DNA from: Hyphomicrobiales bacterium
GTDB lineage: Bacteria; Pseudomonadota; Alphaproteobacteria; Rhizobiales; Methyloligellaceae
Assembly: GCA_021775575.1 (NCBI GenBank)
Contig: JAJFHO010000019.1
Coordinates: 1-33,588, forward strand
DNA length: 33,588 nucleotides
Direction: 5' to 3'
Part shown: positions 24,098 through 33,420 of the stretch, one piece after another
Numbering within the stretch: the stretch's first letter is position 1
How the letters are laid out: each line of letters starts with the position of its first letter
Position numbers and translations under genes: made by a program
The notes under the pieces: generated by a model
The model's input: only the letters and a program-made list of their open reading frames with translations
Told to the model about the DNA's origin: nothing
The model's database searches: none

Positions 24098-24481
24098 TCA
24101 GTTCTTCGGCTCCGGCGTTATCAGGCCGATTGCCGCGCCGGTCGGGTCGCTCAGAATGGCGATACGGCCAACGCCTGGAATGTCGAACAGATCGCGCATC
24201 AGTTCGCCGCCATTTTGCTTTGCGGCCTCGGCCCGCGCATCAACGTCGTCGACAGCGATATAGCTGAACCAATTGGGTGGAATGCCTTCGAATTCCGGTC
24301 CCGACATATCGAAGATCCCGCCCGCCGGCTGGCCGTCCGACATGCAGACCCAATAGATGCCGCCTTCGGCCATCGGGAACTGTTCATACGTCCAGCCGAG
24401 AGACTTGCCGTAAAAGGTTTTCGCACCCTCCGCGTCGCGCGTCATCAGCTCGTTCCAGTGAAAGATACCATGCTGTGTCAT
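24098..24481 (-). CDS. Glyoxalase/VOC-superfamily protein (copy 2), 127 aa
   Basis: VOC fold of the CFP30/27-kDa antigen-like class: GIFHWNELMTRDAEGAKTFYGKSLGWTYEQF, then GIYWVCMSDGQPAGGIFDM, NWFSYIAVDDVDARAEAAKQNGGELMRDLFDIPGVGRIAILSDPTGAAIGLITP. The final Glu that ligates metal in true glyoxalases is replaced in IGLITP, so it may not be a metalloenzyme. ATG 24481 has GGAG eight bases upstream. It lies downstream of grpE on the same strand. Confidence 0.88.
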   Translation of the reverse strand: MTQHGIFHWNELMTRDAEGAKTFYGKSLGWTYEQFPMAEGGIYWVCMSDGQPAGGIFDMSGPEFEGIPPNWFSYIAVDDVDARAEAAKQNGGELMRDLFDIPGVGRIAILSDPTGAAIGLITPEPKN

Positions 24482-24520
24482 GATCCCTGCTCCTTGCATG
24501 CTCCAACCAGGGTCGCGAGC

Positions 24521-25291
24521 CTAAGCGGAGGTGTCGAATTTCCCGCCGACGTCTTTTTCGTCCAGCTTGCCACCCGCCGCCGCACCCGCTTTGGGAGTAT
24601 CGTCATTGGCGGCTTTCGGCGCTGCGTCGGACGCGGGCTGCGCCTTTACCGGCTTTTCGCCGCCTTTGGAGACGCCGACCATGGCCGGGCGCAACACCCG
24701 CTCGGCGATCACATAGCCGGCCTGGACGACCTCCATGATGGTGCCCTCCGGCACGTCCGGATTGGGCACCTCGAACATTGCCTGATGCGAGTTGGGATCA
24801 AAACGCTCGCCTTTCGGATCGATCCTTTTGATGCCGTGGCGCTCCATTACATTCAGCAATTCGCGCTCGGTGACCAGAATGCCGTCGCGAAAATTCTTCA
24901 GCGCATCGTCTTTTTCCAGCGCATCGCCGGGCACATGACCGATGGCGAGCGCGATATGGTCGGCAATCGTGAGCACGTCGCGGGCGAAATTGGAAATCGC
25001 ATATTTCGCCGTGTCGGCTTTGTCGCGCTCGGTGCGGCGGCGGAGATTCTCCATCTCCGCGACCGCGCGCAGAAGCCTGTCCTTCATCTCGACGTTGTCC
25101 GCGCGCAGCGCTTCCAGCTCGCCGGCTGACCAGCCGCTCTTCTGGTCCAGATCGCCAACGTCTTCGCTGGCGTCCTTCGTGGCCGGCGGCTCCGCCTTGG
25201 CAGCGGGTTCCGGTTTTTGCGCCTCGGGTTTCGGGGTCTCGGCCCGGCCTTTGGCGCGCGATGGCTTTGATTTGGATTTCTTGTCGCTCAT
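24521..25291 (-). CDS. grpE: Nucleotide exchange factor GrpE, 256 aa
   Basis: Exchanges ADP for ATP on DnaK. The N-terminal Lys/Pro/Glu/Ala-rich tail (1-55) is disordered. A long helix follows (LEALRADNVEMKDRLLRAVAEMENLRRRTERDKADTAKYAISNFARDVLTIADH), then the beta-wing domain with the family signature FDPNSHQAMFEVPNPDVPEGTIMEVVQAGYVIAERVLRPAMVGVSKGG. The C-terminal tail of about 40 residues is longer than usual and Ala/Lys/Asp-rich. It sits downstream of hrcA, the common alphaproteobacterial order. Confidence 0.97.
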   Translation of the reverse strand: MSDKKSKSKPSRAKGRAETPKPEAQKPEPAAKAEPPATKDASEDVGDLDQKSGWSAGELEALRADNVEMKDRLLRAVAEMENLRRRTERDKADTAKYAISNFARDVLTIADHIALAIGHVPGDALEKDDALKNFRDGILVTERELLNVMERHGIKRIDPKGERFDPNSHQAMFEVPNPDVPEGTIMEVVQAGYVIAERVLRPAMVGVSKGGEKPVKAQPASDAAPKAANDDTPKAGAAAGGKLDEKDVGGKFDTSA

Positions 25292-25363
25292 GGGTCCGCT
25301 CGAATTCGCGCTCGAATCGTCAATCGCAAGTCAGCCCCGATATCAGGGCCCGGAAGAAAAAAA

Positions 25364-26407
25364 TCAAGGGAGCAGGCGTCCAACCAGCGTCGCGGTATAG
25401 TCGACCATCGGGATGATCCGCGCATAATTGAGCCGCGTCGGGCCGATAATTCCGAGCACGCCGACAATCTGCCGGTCGGAATCCTTGAACGGCGCCACAA
25501 TCAGCGAGGAACCCGACAGCGAGAAAAGCTTGCTCTCCGAGCCAATGAAAATGCGCACGCCGTCGGCGCGCTCCGCATGTCCAAGCAGGTCGATCAGCTC
25601 CTCCTTGGTCTCCAGATCGTCGAACAGCAGCCGGATCCGCTCCAGATCCTCGATCGCGGTAAGATCTTCAAGCAAATGCGAGCGCCCGCGCACAATCAGA
25701 TTCTTGCGCCCGTCCGTTTCGCCCGACCAGGTGGCAAGCCCCTGGCGAACGACGCGTTCGGTCAGCTCGTCGAGTTCGGCGCGCTTTGCCTTCAACTCGC
25801 TCTGGATGCGGCCCTTCGCGTCGTCGAGCGTCAGCCCGGCGATGCGGGCATTCAGATAGTTGGCCGCCTGCGCCAGAGCGGACGCCGGCAGAGCCTCGGG
25901 CAGGGTAATGATACGATTCTCCACTGAACCGTCCTCGCCGACCAGGACGACCAGCGCCCGGACCTTGTCGAGGCTGACAAATTCGATCTGTTTCAGCCGC
26001 CGGCTCTGCTTGTCGGCCAGCACCACTCCTGCGCAGCGCGCGAGGCCAGAAAGCATTTCGCCGGCGTCGGCAAGAACGTCCTCGATACCCATATCCTGCG
26101 GCTGGCCGGTCATCCTCGCCTTGATCTGTCCCCGCTCGTTCTCGCTCAATTCGCCAACCTGAAGAAGACCGTCAACGAACAGGCGCAAGCCGGTCTGTGT
26201 CGGCATCCGTCCCGCACTTGTGTGCGGGGCGTAGATAAGACCGAGCGCATCCAGATCGGACATTACATTGCGCACCGACGCCGGCGACAGGGTGATCGGC
26301 AGCTGGCGCGCTATGTTGCGCGAACCCACCGGCTCTCCGGTCGCCAGATAGGTCTCGACGATGTCGCGGAAAATCGTCCGCGAGCGCTCGTCCATATCCA
26401 TCAGCAT
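25364..26407 (-). CDS. hrcA: Heat-inducible transcription repressor HrcA, 347 aa
   Basis: DNA-binding repressor of CIRCE-controlled chaperone operons. The winged-helix N-terminus is [78 protein letters not shown]-like dimer domain follows, and the C-terminus is [32 protein letters not shown]. The start is set at ATG 26407 because AGGA lies seven bases upstream and the family's conserved DERSR follows at once; Met 26464 or 26500 would add an atypical N-terminus. No CIRCE element was found in this window, so its targets (typically groESL) lie elsewhere. Confidence 0.95.
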   Translation of the reverse strand: MLMDMDERSRTIFRDIVETYLATGEPVGSRNIARQLPITLSPASVRNVMSDLDALGLIYAPHTSAGRMPTQTGLRLFVDGLLQVGELSENERGQIKARMTGQPQDMGIEDVLADAGEMLSGLARCAGVVLADKQSRRLKQIEFVSLDKVRALVVLVGEDGSVENRIITLPEALPASALAQAANYLNARIAGLTLDDAKGRIQSELKAKRAELDELTERVVRQGLATWSGETDGRKNLIVRGRSHLLEDLTAIEDLERIRLLFDDLETKEELIDLLGHAERADGVRIFIGSESKLFSLSGSSLIVAPFKDSDRQIVGVLGIIGPTRLNYARIIPMVDYTATLVGRLLP

Positions 26408-26595
26408 CGACCGTCCTGCCTGCCGCGCGCGCTGTGCCGCTTCATGGAGTTCCTTCTCTCTCATGGATCGGACTGTAGGTTTGCATGAACCTCCCGTCAA
26501 ACCGATTGCTTAATGCCGCGACCATTATGTTGATCCCTCACGCCGCCTCCCTTAGGCTGCCCGTCCCAATCACACGGCCTGGAGATATTCCCGAC

Positions 26596-27309
26596 ATGCG
26601 ACCTTCAAACCGTCAGCCGGACGAGTTGCGCCCGGTCACCATTGAGCGCGCGGTGTCGCTGCACGCGGAGGGCTCCTGCCTGGTCAAGTTCGGCAACACC
26701 CATGTGTTGTGTATCGCAAGCCTGGAGGAACGCGTGCCGCCCTGGCTGAAGGGCCGAGGCCGCGGCTGGGTAACGGCGGAATATGGCATGCTGCCGCGCT
26801 CCACCGGCGAGCGCATGCGCCGGGAGGCGACGGCGGGCCGCCAGGGCGGACGGACGCTGGAAATCCAGCGCCTGATCGGGCGCTCTCTGCGCGCGGTTGT
26901 CGATCTGGTGGCGCTGGGCGAACGGCAGATAACGGTCGACTGCGACGTGATCCAGGCCGATGGCGGCACACGCACCGCGGCGATTACCGGCGGCTGGGTG
27001 GCGCTGCATGACTGCATTCACTGGATGCAGGCGCGGGACATGGTGAAGGATGGCATCATCCGCGACCATGTGGCCGCGGTATCGTGCGGGCTCTATGGCG
27101 GCAAGGCGGTGCTTGATCTGGACTATGCGGAAGATTCAGAAGCCGACGCCGACGCCAATTTCGTGATGACCGGGTCCGGCGGCATTTGCGAAGTGCAGGG
27201 CACGGCCGAAACCGACCCCTTTAGCCAGGAACAGTTCGACGAGCTTATGTTGCTGGCGAGAAAGGGCATTGCTGAACTGGCCGACCTGCAGAAGCTGGCC
27301 GTCGGCTGA
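26596..27309 (+). CDS. rph: Ribonuclease PH, 237 aa
   Basis: Phosphorolytic 3'-5' exoribonuclease for tRNA 3' trimming. Motifs: [77 protein letters not shown] (phosphate-binding Arg), [19 protein letters not shown] and a C-terminal [10 protein letters not shown]. The start is ATG 26596, where the family N-terminus begins; the track ORF starts 37 codons early. Divergent from hrcA, and its stop overlaps the rdgB start (TGATG). Confidence 0.97.
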   Translation: MRPSNRQPDELRPVTIERAVSLHAEGSCLVKFGNTHVLCIASLEERVPPWLKGRGRGWVTAEYGMLPRSTGERMRREATAGRQGGRTLEIQRLIGRSLRAVVDLVALGERQITVDCDVIQADGGTRTAAITGGWVALHDCIHWMQARDMVKDGIIRDHVAAVSCGLYGGKAVLDLDYAEDSEADADANFVMTGSGGICEVQGTAETDPFSQEQFDELMLLARKGIAELADLQKLAVG

Positions 27310-27926
27310 TGGACCGCAAGCTCAAACGGGGCGACAGGCTGGTCGTCGCCAGCCATAATCCCGGCAAAGTGCAGGAGATCCAGGAACTGCTTGCGCCGTG
27401 CGGCGTCGACGCGGTGAGCGCCGGCGAGCTTGGTTTGCCCGAGCCCGAGGAAACCGGAACCACCTTCGCCGCCAATTCCCAGCTCAAGGCATTGGCGGCG
27501 GCCGAAGCGAGCGGGCTGCCCGCGATCGCCGACGATTCGGGCCTCGAAGTCGACGCGCTTGGCGGCGCGCCGGGCATCTATTCGGCGCGGTGGGCGGGAA
27601 AGAGCAAGGACTTCTGCTTCGCCATGATGCGCGTTCACAACGCCCTGGAGCAGGAGGGCGCCCTGACGCCGGGAGCGCGGCGCGCCAACTTCACCTGCGC
27701 CCTTACTCTCGCCTGGCCGGATGGCGCCGGCGATACATTTGAGGGTAAGGTGTTTGGAACACTGGTCTGGCCGCTGAAGGGCACAAGAGGTTTCGGGTAT
27801 GATCCGATGTTTCTTCCCGACGGCGCGATCGAGACCTTCGGTCAAATGGACCCCGACACGAAACATGCCATCTCTCACCGCGCTAAAGCCTTCGAGCAAT
27901 TTGTCGCCGCCTGCCTCGAAAAATAG
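27309..27926 (+). CDS. rdgB: Non-canonical purine NTP pyrophosphatase (HAM1/RdgB), 205 aa
   Basis: Hydrolyses ITP, dITP and XTP to monophosphates, cleaning the nucleotide pool. Motifs: [68 protein letters not shown], and [15 protein letters not shown] with ISHRAKAF at the C-terminus. The start overlaps the rph stop by one base, and the 3' end overlaps hemW by 62 bases. Confidence 0.97.
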   Translation: MDRKLKRGDRLVVASHNPGKVQEIQELLAPCGVDAVSAGELGLPEPEETGTTFAANSQLKALAAAEASGLPAIADDSGLEVDALGGAPGIYSARWAGKSKDFCFAMMRVHNALEQEGALTPGARRANFTCALTLAWPDGAGDTFEGKVFGTLVWPLKGTRGFGYDPMFLPDGAIETFGQMDPDTKHAISHRAKAFEQFVAACLEK

Positions 27927-29070
27927 CGAAACCGGCCCCGGCTTCGCAGTCTATGTGCACTGGCCTTTCTGCCAGTCGAAATGCCCCTATTGCGATTTCA
28001 ACAGCCATGTCCGCAAACAGGGCATCGACGAGGAGCGGTTTCTCAAGGCCTATCTGACCGAGCTCGATCATATGGCCGGGCTTACCGGTCCACGTGACGT
28101 GCGCAGCGTTTTCCTTGGCGGCGGCACGCCATCGTTGATGCAGCCCGCAACCGTCGCCGCTATCCTCAATCGGATTGCCCTCAACTGGCGCCTTGGCGAT
28201 GACGCGGAGATTACACTCGAAGCCAATCCGACCAGCGTCGAGGCGGATCGGTTCGCCGGGTTCCGCGCCGCCGGCGTCAACCGCGCCTCGCTCGGTATCC
28301 AGTCGCTCGACGACGCGGAACTGAAGGCGCTCGGGCGGCTTCACACCGGCCAAGAAGCACTCGCCGCGCTCGGCATTGCGCGAAAGACCTTCGACCGGGT
28401 GTCCTTCGATCTGATCTATGCCCGGCCCGGCCAGACGGTCTCCGCCTGGCAGAAGGAACTGCGCGCGGCTCTGGCCCGCGAGACCGGCCACCTGTCGCTT
28501 TATCAACTGACAATCGAACCGGACACGATGTTCGCGGCGCTTTCCATGGCCGGCAAGCTGCAAACGCCGGGCGAAGAACAAGCGTGCGCGCTCTACAGCG
28601 CTACCCAGGAGGAGTGCGAGGCGGCGGGTCTCCCGGCCTATGAGGTCTCCAACCATGCGCGCGCCGGCGAGGAATGCCGCCACAATCTGGTCTATTGGCG
28701 TATGGGCGACTATGCGGGCGTGGGACCGGGCGCACACGGACGGCTCGCCGTCGATGGCCGACGTCATGCGCTTGCAACGGTCCGCTCGCCCGAAAGCTGG
28801 CGCGAACAGGTCGAAGAGCAGGGCCATGGACTTGCCGAAAGCAGTCCGCTCGATGCCACCGATACGGCGCGCGAAATGCTGCTGATGGGCCTGCGGCTCA
28901 ACGAAGGCATCGAAACGGCCCGCTATGAACAGGCCGGCGGGACATTGCCGGAAGAAAAGCTCGGCTGGCTCGCCGAAGACGGATTGATCGAGCGGCGGGA
29001 GGGGCGGTTGCGCGCGACACCGGCGGGGCGGCTGTTGCTGAATACCCTGATCGCGGAGCTTGTGGCCTGA
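27865..29070 (+). CDS. hemW: HemW-like radical SAM protein (coproporphyrinogen oxidase-like family), 401 aa
   Basis: Radical SAM protein of the HemN/HemW group. [21 protein letters not shown] holds CxxxCxxC, followed by [57 protein letters not shown], and a C-terminal winged domain ([15 protein letters not shown]). HemW is thought to act as a heme chaperone rather than a coproporphyrinogen oxidase. The start is taken at ATG 27865, within rdgB; a later start is possible, since the first about 25 residues are not conserved. It is unrelated to the peptide maturase. Confidence 0.93.
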   Translation: MPSLTALKPSSNLSPPASKNSETGPGFAVYVHWPFCQSKCPYCDFNSHVRKQGIDEERFLKAYLTELDHMAGLTGPRDVRSVFLGGGTPSLMQPATVAAILNRIALNWRLGDDAEITLEANPTSVEADRFAGFRAAGVNRASLGIQSLDDAELKALGRLHTGQEALAALGIARKTFDRVSFDLIYARPGQTVSAWQKELRAALARETGHLSLYQLTIEPDTMFAALSMAGKLQTPGEEQACALYSATQEECEAAGLPAYEVSNHARAGEECRHNLVYWRMGDYAGVGPGAHGRLAVDGRRHALATVRSPESWREQVEEQGHGLAESSPLDATDTAREMLLMGLRLNEGIETARYEQAGGTLPEEKLGWLAEDGLIERREGRLRATPAGRLLLNTLIAELVA

Positions 29071-29072
29071 AA

Positions 29073-29492
29073 ATGCTCGCGATCACGCCGCAAATCCATA
29101 TTCGCGAAGACGAGCTGGAGGAGAAGTTCGTCCGCGCGTCAGGCCCCGGCGGACAAAATGTCAACAAGGTCGCGACTGCGGTCGAGTTGCGCTTCGATGT
29201 CCGCCATTCGCCGAGCCTGGCGGTGGCGGTGCGAGCCAGGGCGGAACGCCTCGCCGGCGCCCGCCTGACGAATGACGGAGTAATCGTGATCCGCGCCCAG
29301 CGCTTCCGCACTCAGGAGCGCAACCGCGCCGACGCCCGCGACCGTCTGGTGCGGCTCATCCGCCGCGCCGCCGTGCCGCCAAAACCGCGGATCAGGACCA
29401 GGCCGACCAAAGCGTCGATCGAGCGCCGCATCAAGGCCAAGACGCACCGGGGGCGGGTGAAAAGTCTGCGGCGGAATACCCCTTCGGAGTGA
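29073..29492 (+). CDS. arfB: Alternative ribosome-rescue peptidyl-tRNA hydrolase ArfB (YaeJ), 139 aa
   Basis: Frees stalled ribosomes by hydrolysing peptidyl-tRNA. The class I release-factor-like GGQ motif is in FVRASGPGGQNVNKVATAVELRFDV (Gln28 region). The basic C-terminal tail (TKASIERRIKAKTHRGRVKSLRR) is the part that enters the empty mRNA channel. It follows hemW after two bases, probably in the same transcript, and is convergent with the LpoA-like gene. Confidence 0.95.
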   Translation: MLAITPQIHIREDELEEKFVRASGPGGQNVNKVATAVELRFDVRHSPSLAVAVRARAERLAGARLTNDGVIVIRAQRFRTQERNRADARDRLVRLIRRAAVPPKPRIRTRPTKASIERRIKAKTHRGRVKSLRRNTPSE

Positions 29493-29509
29493 AGCTTCGC
29501 GCGGCCCGG

Positions 29510-30751
29510 CTAGAATTGCGCCGTTCCGAAAACGCTTGGCGCGGGATCGACGGTGCGGCTGTCGAATTTCTGAACTTCAAGGACCGCCAGTCCGCGCTGA
29601 GACGTGCCGTCGCTCAGCAGGCGGAACAGGCCGTCGACACCGGCGAAGCCGCTGGCGCGGGTAATCTGCCGCGCCGTATAACGCTGGCCCTTCGGGTTGG
29701 TTGAGAGCGATACCGCGAGGCTGACCGCGTCATAGGCGAGGCTGGCGAGCCGGGGCGGCGTTTTCTCATAGGTCTTTACATAACGCTGGGTGAATGCGCG
29801 CCAGCCTTTCGGGTCGGGTGCGGGATACCAGCCGCCGACCAGCGGTTTCTCCTTGCCGATATTGGGATAGTCCCACAGGCCGGTACCGAGAAGCTGCACC
29901 TGCTCGGTGTTGATCTCGTAATAAGGAATGAGCGCGGAGATGGTCGGCAATGAATCGGGTCCCGCCGGGATAAAGATCGCATCGACCTGAGCCGGAAACT
30001 GCGGATCTTCCGACTTGGCCAGCGCTGCAATGCGCTTGGTCGGCTCGAGCATGCCGTTAGCGTCGAGCGGGATACGCTCAAGGGCGACCAGCTGTGCGCC
30101 GCCCCGGCTGATCGCGCTGCGAAAATTCTGCGCGACAATGTCGCCATAGGCCCCTTTGGGGATCAGTCCGGCGAAGCGACTTTTGCCCCGCGACATGGCA
30201 TAGGAGATTATTCGCGGCACGTCGCGCCCGGCCAGGAAGCTCAGCAGATAGACACCGTTGCCGGCGACCTTGCGGTCGGACGAGAAGGCGATCATCGGAA
30301 TGTTGGCCTGGCGCGCAATCGGCGCGGCGGCGGCCACCGATTCGGCAAATAGCGGCCCGATGATCAACTCCGCTCCCGAAGAAACGGCAGCGAGCGCCGC
30401 GGTCTTGGCGCCGTCCGCGGTGCCCCTGGTGTCCTTGGCCATCAGCGTGACGTTCGGATTGTCGAAGTCGAACAGGGCAAGCTCGCCGGCCTGCTTGAGC
30501 GCCCGCGCGATGCCCGCGGTATTGCCCGGTGCGCCAAGCGGCAGCAGCAGCGCGACCTTGACGGCGGGCCTCGCCGGCGCTTGCGAACCAGGCAGCGGCC
30601 GGCCGTCGGGTCCATAACCCTGTCCCGGCTGCGCCATCTCGCGCCGTCCGCCATTGCTCGCGCAAGCGGCGACGAGCCCCAGCAACAGCATCAAGGCTAC
30701 AAGATTCGCTATCGCGTGATTCAGCGAACTGACGGCGGTTCGAACCCGCAT
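29510..30751 (-). CDS. LpoA-like penicillin-binding protein activator lipoprotein, 413 aa
   Basis: The N-terminal signal ANLVALMLLLGLVAAC ends in a lipobox (VAAC), so it is a predicted lipoprotein. A Pro/Gly-rich linker (about 31-63) leads to a type I periplasmic-binding fold: VKVALLLPLGAPGNTAGIARALKQAGELALFDF, AELIIGPLFAESVAAAAPIARQANIPMIAFSSD, and later VDAIFIPAGPDSLPTISALIPYYE. This matches the LpoA C-terminal domain and ABC substrate-binding (leucine-binding) proteins. Its position divergent from rsmI-yraN is the same as for lpoA (yraM) in many proteobacteria. A periplasmic amino-acid-binding role cannot be excluded. Confidence 0.88.
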   Translation of the reverse strand: MRVRTAVSSLNHAIANLVALMLLLGLVAACASNGGRREMAQPGQGYGPDGRPLPGSQAPARPAVKVALLLPLGAPGNTAGIARALKQAGELALFDFDNPNVTLMAKDTRGTADGAKTAALAAVSSGAELIIGPLFAESVAAAAPIARQANIPMIAFSSDRKVAGNGVYLLSFLAGRDVPRIISYAMSRGKSRFAGLIPKGAYGDIVAQNFRSAISRGGAQLVALERIPLDANGMLEPTKRIAALAKSEDPQFPAQVDAIFIPAGPDSLPTISALIPYYEINTEQVQLLGTGLWDYPNIGKEKPLVGGWYPAPDPKGWRAFTQRYVKTYEKTPPRLASLAYDAVSLAVSLSTNPKGQRYTARQITRASGFAGVDGLFRLLSDGTSQRGLAVLEVQKFDSRTVDPAPSVFGTAQF

Positions 30752-31101
30752 GAGACCCTTTCGTGCAACGTCGCCGCCAAAATGGCCTGGCGCTCGTCAC
30801 TATTCCTGAATTCCTACCCTAGGCAGCAGTGGTTAAAAGCCTGTCAACCATAGCGTCAGTTTAGGCCATGCGCGCAAAAATGGCATCCATTCAGTCGCCA
30901 CCGGAGGCCCATGGCAAAATCCGGCGGCCGCGGAAGGGACATCATTTGTGATCGCATAACCTCGGTGCAGCACGCCCTGGCATCGCTGCCTCAAATTGTT
31001 ACTAACAGTTACGCGCCCCTATACCCTAGGTTTGCTGACGCGGCGAACGCGGAGGGCGAGCGCCATAGAAACCGGTGGTTGATGACGATATTGAGGCGCA
31101 G
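30752..31101. promoter_or_regulatory. Divergent intergenic region between the LpoA-like gene and rsmI
   Basis: These 350 bases hold no convincing gene; the 64-residue ORF at 30911 lacks a ribosome site and protein-like composition. Two copies of TACCCTAGG (30815-30823 and 31022-31030) flank the centre and could be operators or promoter parts for the two divergent units. Confidence 0.5.
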
Positions 31102-32055
31102 ATGAGCAGGCCTGACAAGCCGCCGTCGCAAACTGGCGGCGGCGAGACTGCCGCCGGGCCGGGAAACCGGCTCATCTCACGGGTCTCGGCTGCGCTTGAA
31201 CAGGTGCTGAGCAGCCCTCTGGAGCCTGGTCTCTACCTCGTATCGACGCCGATCGGAAATCTCGCCGATATCAGCTTGAGGGCGCTGAGCGTGCTTGAAC
31301 GCGCCGAGCTGGTGTTTGCCGAGGATACCCGCCATACCCGTAAGCTTACCTCGCATTTCGGGCTTTCCTGCGCGCTTCAGCCCTATCATGAGCATAACGC
31401 GGCGAAGGAGCGGCCACGGATTCTCGCCCGTATCCGCGCCGGTCAGGCGGTTGCCCTCGTGTCGGACGCCGGGACGCCGCTGGTCTCCGATCCCGGTTAC
31501 AAGCTGGCGCGCGCGGCGCTCGACGCGGAAGAAAAGGTGATCAGCATTCCCGGCGCCTGCGCGCTGATTGCCGCTCTCACCAGCACCGGGCTTCCCTCTA
31601 ACCATTTTTTCTTTGAAGGCTTCCTGCCGCCGAAAAGTGCGGGGCGCTGCAAACGGCTCGACCAACTCGCCTCGCTTCCCGGAACGCTGATTTTCTATGA
31701 ATCTCCCTCCCGGCTCGCCGCCATGCTCGCCGACGTCTGCGCCATATTCGGAACCCGCGACGCGGCGGTCGCCAAGGAGTTGACCAAATTGCACGAGACG
31801 GTGTTGCGCGGCACCCTTGAACAAGTTGTGGAAAAAGCAAGCGGCCCCTTCGCCGAAAAAGGCGAATTCGTAGTCCTTGTCGGGCCGCCGACGCCGGCTG
31901 AGATGACGGATGGGGAAATCGAGACGCATCTTCGCCGCGTCATGGATGACCGTTCCCTGCGCGACGCGGCGCGCGAGGTCGCCGACCTCCTGGGCGTCAA
32001 CCGCAACCGCGTCTACAAGCTCGCGCTGGCGCTCAAGGACGCCGGCGCGCCGTGA
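31102..32055 (+). CDS. rsmI: 16S rRNA (cytidine-1402 2'-O)-methyltransferase RsmI, 317 aa
   Basis: SAM-dependent tetrapyrrole-methylase-fold enzyme that modifies the ribosomal decoding centre. Motifs: GLYLVSTPIGNLADISLRALSVLERAELVFAEDTRHTRKL, the central VALVSDAGTPLVSDPGYKLARAA, SIPGACALIAALTSTGLPSNHFFFEGFLP, and IFYESPSRLAAML. The C-terminal extension DDRSLRDAAREVADLLGVNRNRVYKLAL looks like a helix-turn-helix, common in alphaproteobacterial versions. ATG 31102 has GAGG upstream; GTG 31075 is the alternative. Overlaps yraN. Confidence 0.96.
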   Translation: MSRPDKPPSQTGGGETAAGPGNRLISRVSAALEQVLSSPLEPGLYLVSTPIGNLADISLRALSVLERAELVFAEDTRHTRKLTSHFGLSCALQPYHEHNAAKERPRILARIRAGQAVALVSDAGTPLVSDPGYKLARAALDAEEKVISIPGACALIAALTSTGLPSNHFFFEGFLPPKSAGRCKRLDQLASLPGTLIFYESPSRLAAMLADVCAIFGTRDAAVAKELTKLHETVLRGTLEQVVEKASGPFAEKGEFVVLVGPPTPAEMTDGEIETHLRRVMDDRSLRDAAREVADLLGVNRNRVYKLALALKDAGAP

Positions 32056-32411
32056 AGCGGGCCCGCAAGGACGCCGAACGCAGGGGTCAAAACGCAGAGC
32101 TGGCCGCGGCGGCGCTGCTTGCGTTAAAGGGATACCGGCTTCTGGAGAGGCGCTGCAAAACGCCGGTCGGCGAGATCGATCTGATTGCCGTGCGCCGCCG
32201 GCGGCTCGCCTTCGTCGAAGTCAAGCTGCGCGCCAGCACCGGCGACGCCGCCTGGTCTTTAAGCCCCCGCCAGCAAGGCCGTATCGCGCGTGCGGCCGAA
32301 TATTGGCTGGCGCGCAAGCCGCCTTTTCAGGGCCATGACATCGCTTTCGACGTCGTGCTGATGGCGCCCTGGCGCTGGCCCGTGCATCTGCGCGATGCAT
32401 TTCGGGTTTGA
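32052..32411 (+). CDS. yraN: YraN/UPF0102 family putative endonuclease, 119 aa
   Basis: Small restriction-endonuclease-like fold: GQNAELAAAALLALKGYRLLERRCKTPVGEIDLIAVRRRRLAFVEVKLRA, which has the GEIDLI...FVEVK (E-x-D...E-x-K) pattern of the family. The start is GTG 32052, overlapping the rsmI TGA by four bases. The function is not settled; coupling to rsmI is conserved widely. Confidence 0.93.
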   Translation: MKRARKDAERRGQNAELAAAALLALKGYRLLERRCKTPVGEIDLIAVRRRRLAFVEVKLRASTGDAAWSLSPRQQGRIARAAEYWLARKPPFQGHDIAFDVVLMAPWRWPVHLRDAFRV

Positions 32412-32462
32412 CGCGCGCGGCGCCAAGCGATAGCCAAATCGAGGGAACAAGAGGGCGTGCAA

Positions 32463-33404
32463 ATGGCGTTGAACGTAGCCTTTCAAATGGATCCGATCGA
32501 CCGGATCGACATTCACGGCGATTCCACCTTCGCATTGCTGCTGGAAGCGCAGTCGCGCGGGCACGATATTTTCTACTACACACCGCCAAATCTGACGCTG
32601 CGCGCCGGCGAGTTGATCGCCCATGGCCACACGCTGAACGTGGTCGACAAGCCGGACGATCACTACAGCCTGACCAAGGCGCGCACCGTCGATCTCGGCG
32701 ACCTCGACGTGGTCCATCTGCGCCAGGACCCGCCTTTCGACATGAGCTACATCACCACCACCCATTTGCTGGAGCGCATTCACCCCGAGACGCTGGTGGT
32801 GAACGATCCCGGCCATGTCCGCAATGCGCCGGAAAAGGTGTTCGTGCTCGATTTTCTCGATTTGATGCCGCCGACCACCGTCACCCGGTCCCTCGACGAG
32901 GTGAAGGCGTTCCGCGCGCAATACAAGGACATCATCATCAAGCCGCTCTACGGCAATGGCGGGGAGTCGGTGTTTCTCATCAAACATGACGACACCAATC
33001 TGGCATCGCTGGTCGAGCTGTTCCAGCTGATGCTGCGCGAGCCATTCATGGTGCAGCAATACCGGCCCGAGGTGCGCGGCGGCGACAAGCGGATCATCCT
33101 CGTCGACGGGGAGCTGGCCGGCGCCATAAACCGCGTACCGGCCAAGGACGAGACCCGCTCCAACATGCATATCGGCGGCACGCCGACGCCGGTGGAACTC
33201 ACCGACCGCGATCATGAAATCTGCGAGCGGCTGGGCCCGGAACTCAAACAGCGGGGGCTGATTTTCGTCGGTATCGACGTGATCGGCGACTATCTCACCG
33301 AGATAAACGTGACGTCGCCCACCGGCATCCGCGAAGTGAAGCGATTCGGCGGCAACGATATCGCCGCGATGATCTGGGACGCGATCGAGGCGCGGGCGGG
33401 GTAG
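32463..33404 (+). CDS. gshB: Glutathione synthetase GshB, 313 aa
   Basis: ATP-grasp ligase joining gamma-glutamylcysteine and glycine. The N-terminal substrate domain is [40 protein letters not shown]; later [21 protein letters not shown]. The ATP-grasp part has [39 protein letters not shown], and [24 protein letters not shown] with metal-binding Glu and Asn. The start is ATG 32463 with AGAGGG upstream, rather than GTG 32457. It lies downstream of yraN, a common alphaproteobacterial order. Confidence 0.97.
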   Translation: MALNVAFQMDPIDRIDIHGDSTFALLLEAQSRGHDIFYYTPPNLTLRAGELIAHGHTLNVVDKPDDHYSLTKARTVDLGDLDVVHLRQDPPFDMSYITTTHLLERIHPETLVVNDPGHVRNAPEKVFVLDFLDLMPPTTVTRSLDEVKAFRAQYKDIIIKPLYGNGGESVFLIKHDDTNLASLVELFQLMLREPFMVQQYRPEVRGGDKRIILVDGELAGAINRVPAKDETRSNMHIGGTPTPVELTDRDHEICERLGPELKQRGLIFVGIDVIGDYLTEINVTSPTGIREVKRFGGNDIAAMIWDAIEARAG

Positions 33405-33420
33405 CTGTGGCGCCGCCCGG

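Noticed and set aside
30911-31105. 64-aa plus-strand ORF upstream of rsmI
   Set aside because: No ribosome binding site, no motif, and it lies in a divergent promoter region.
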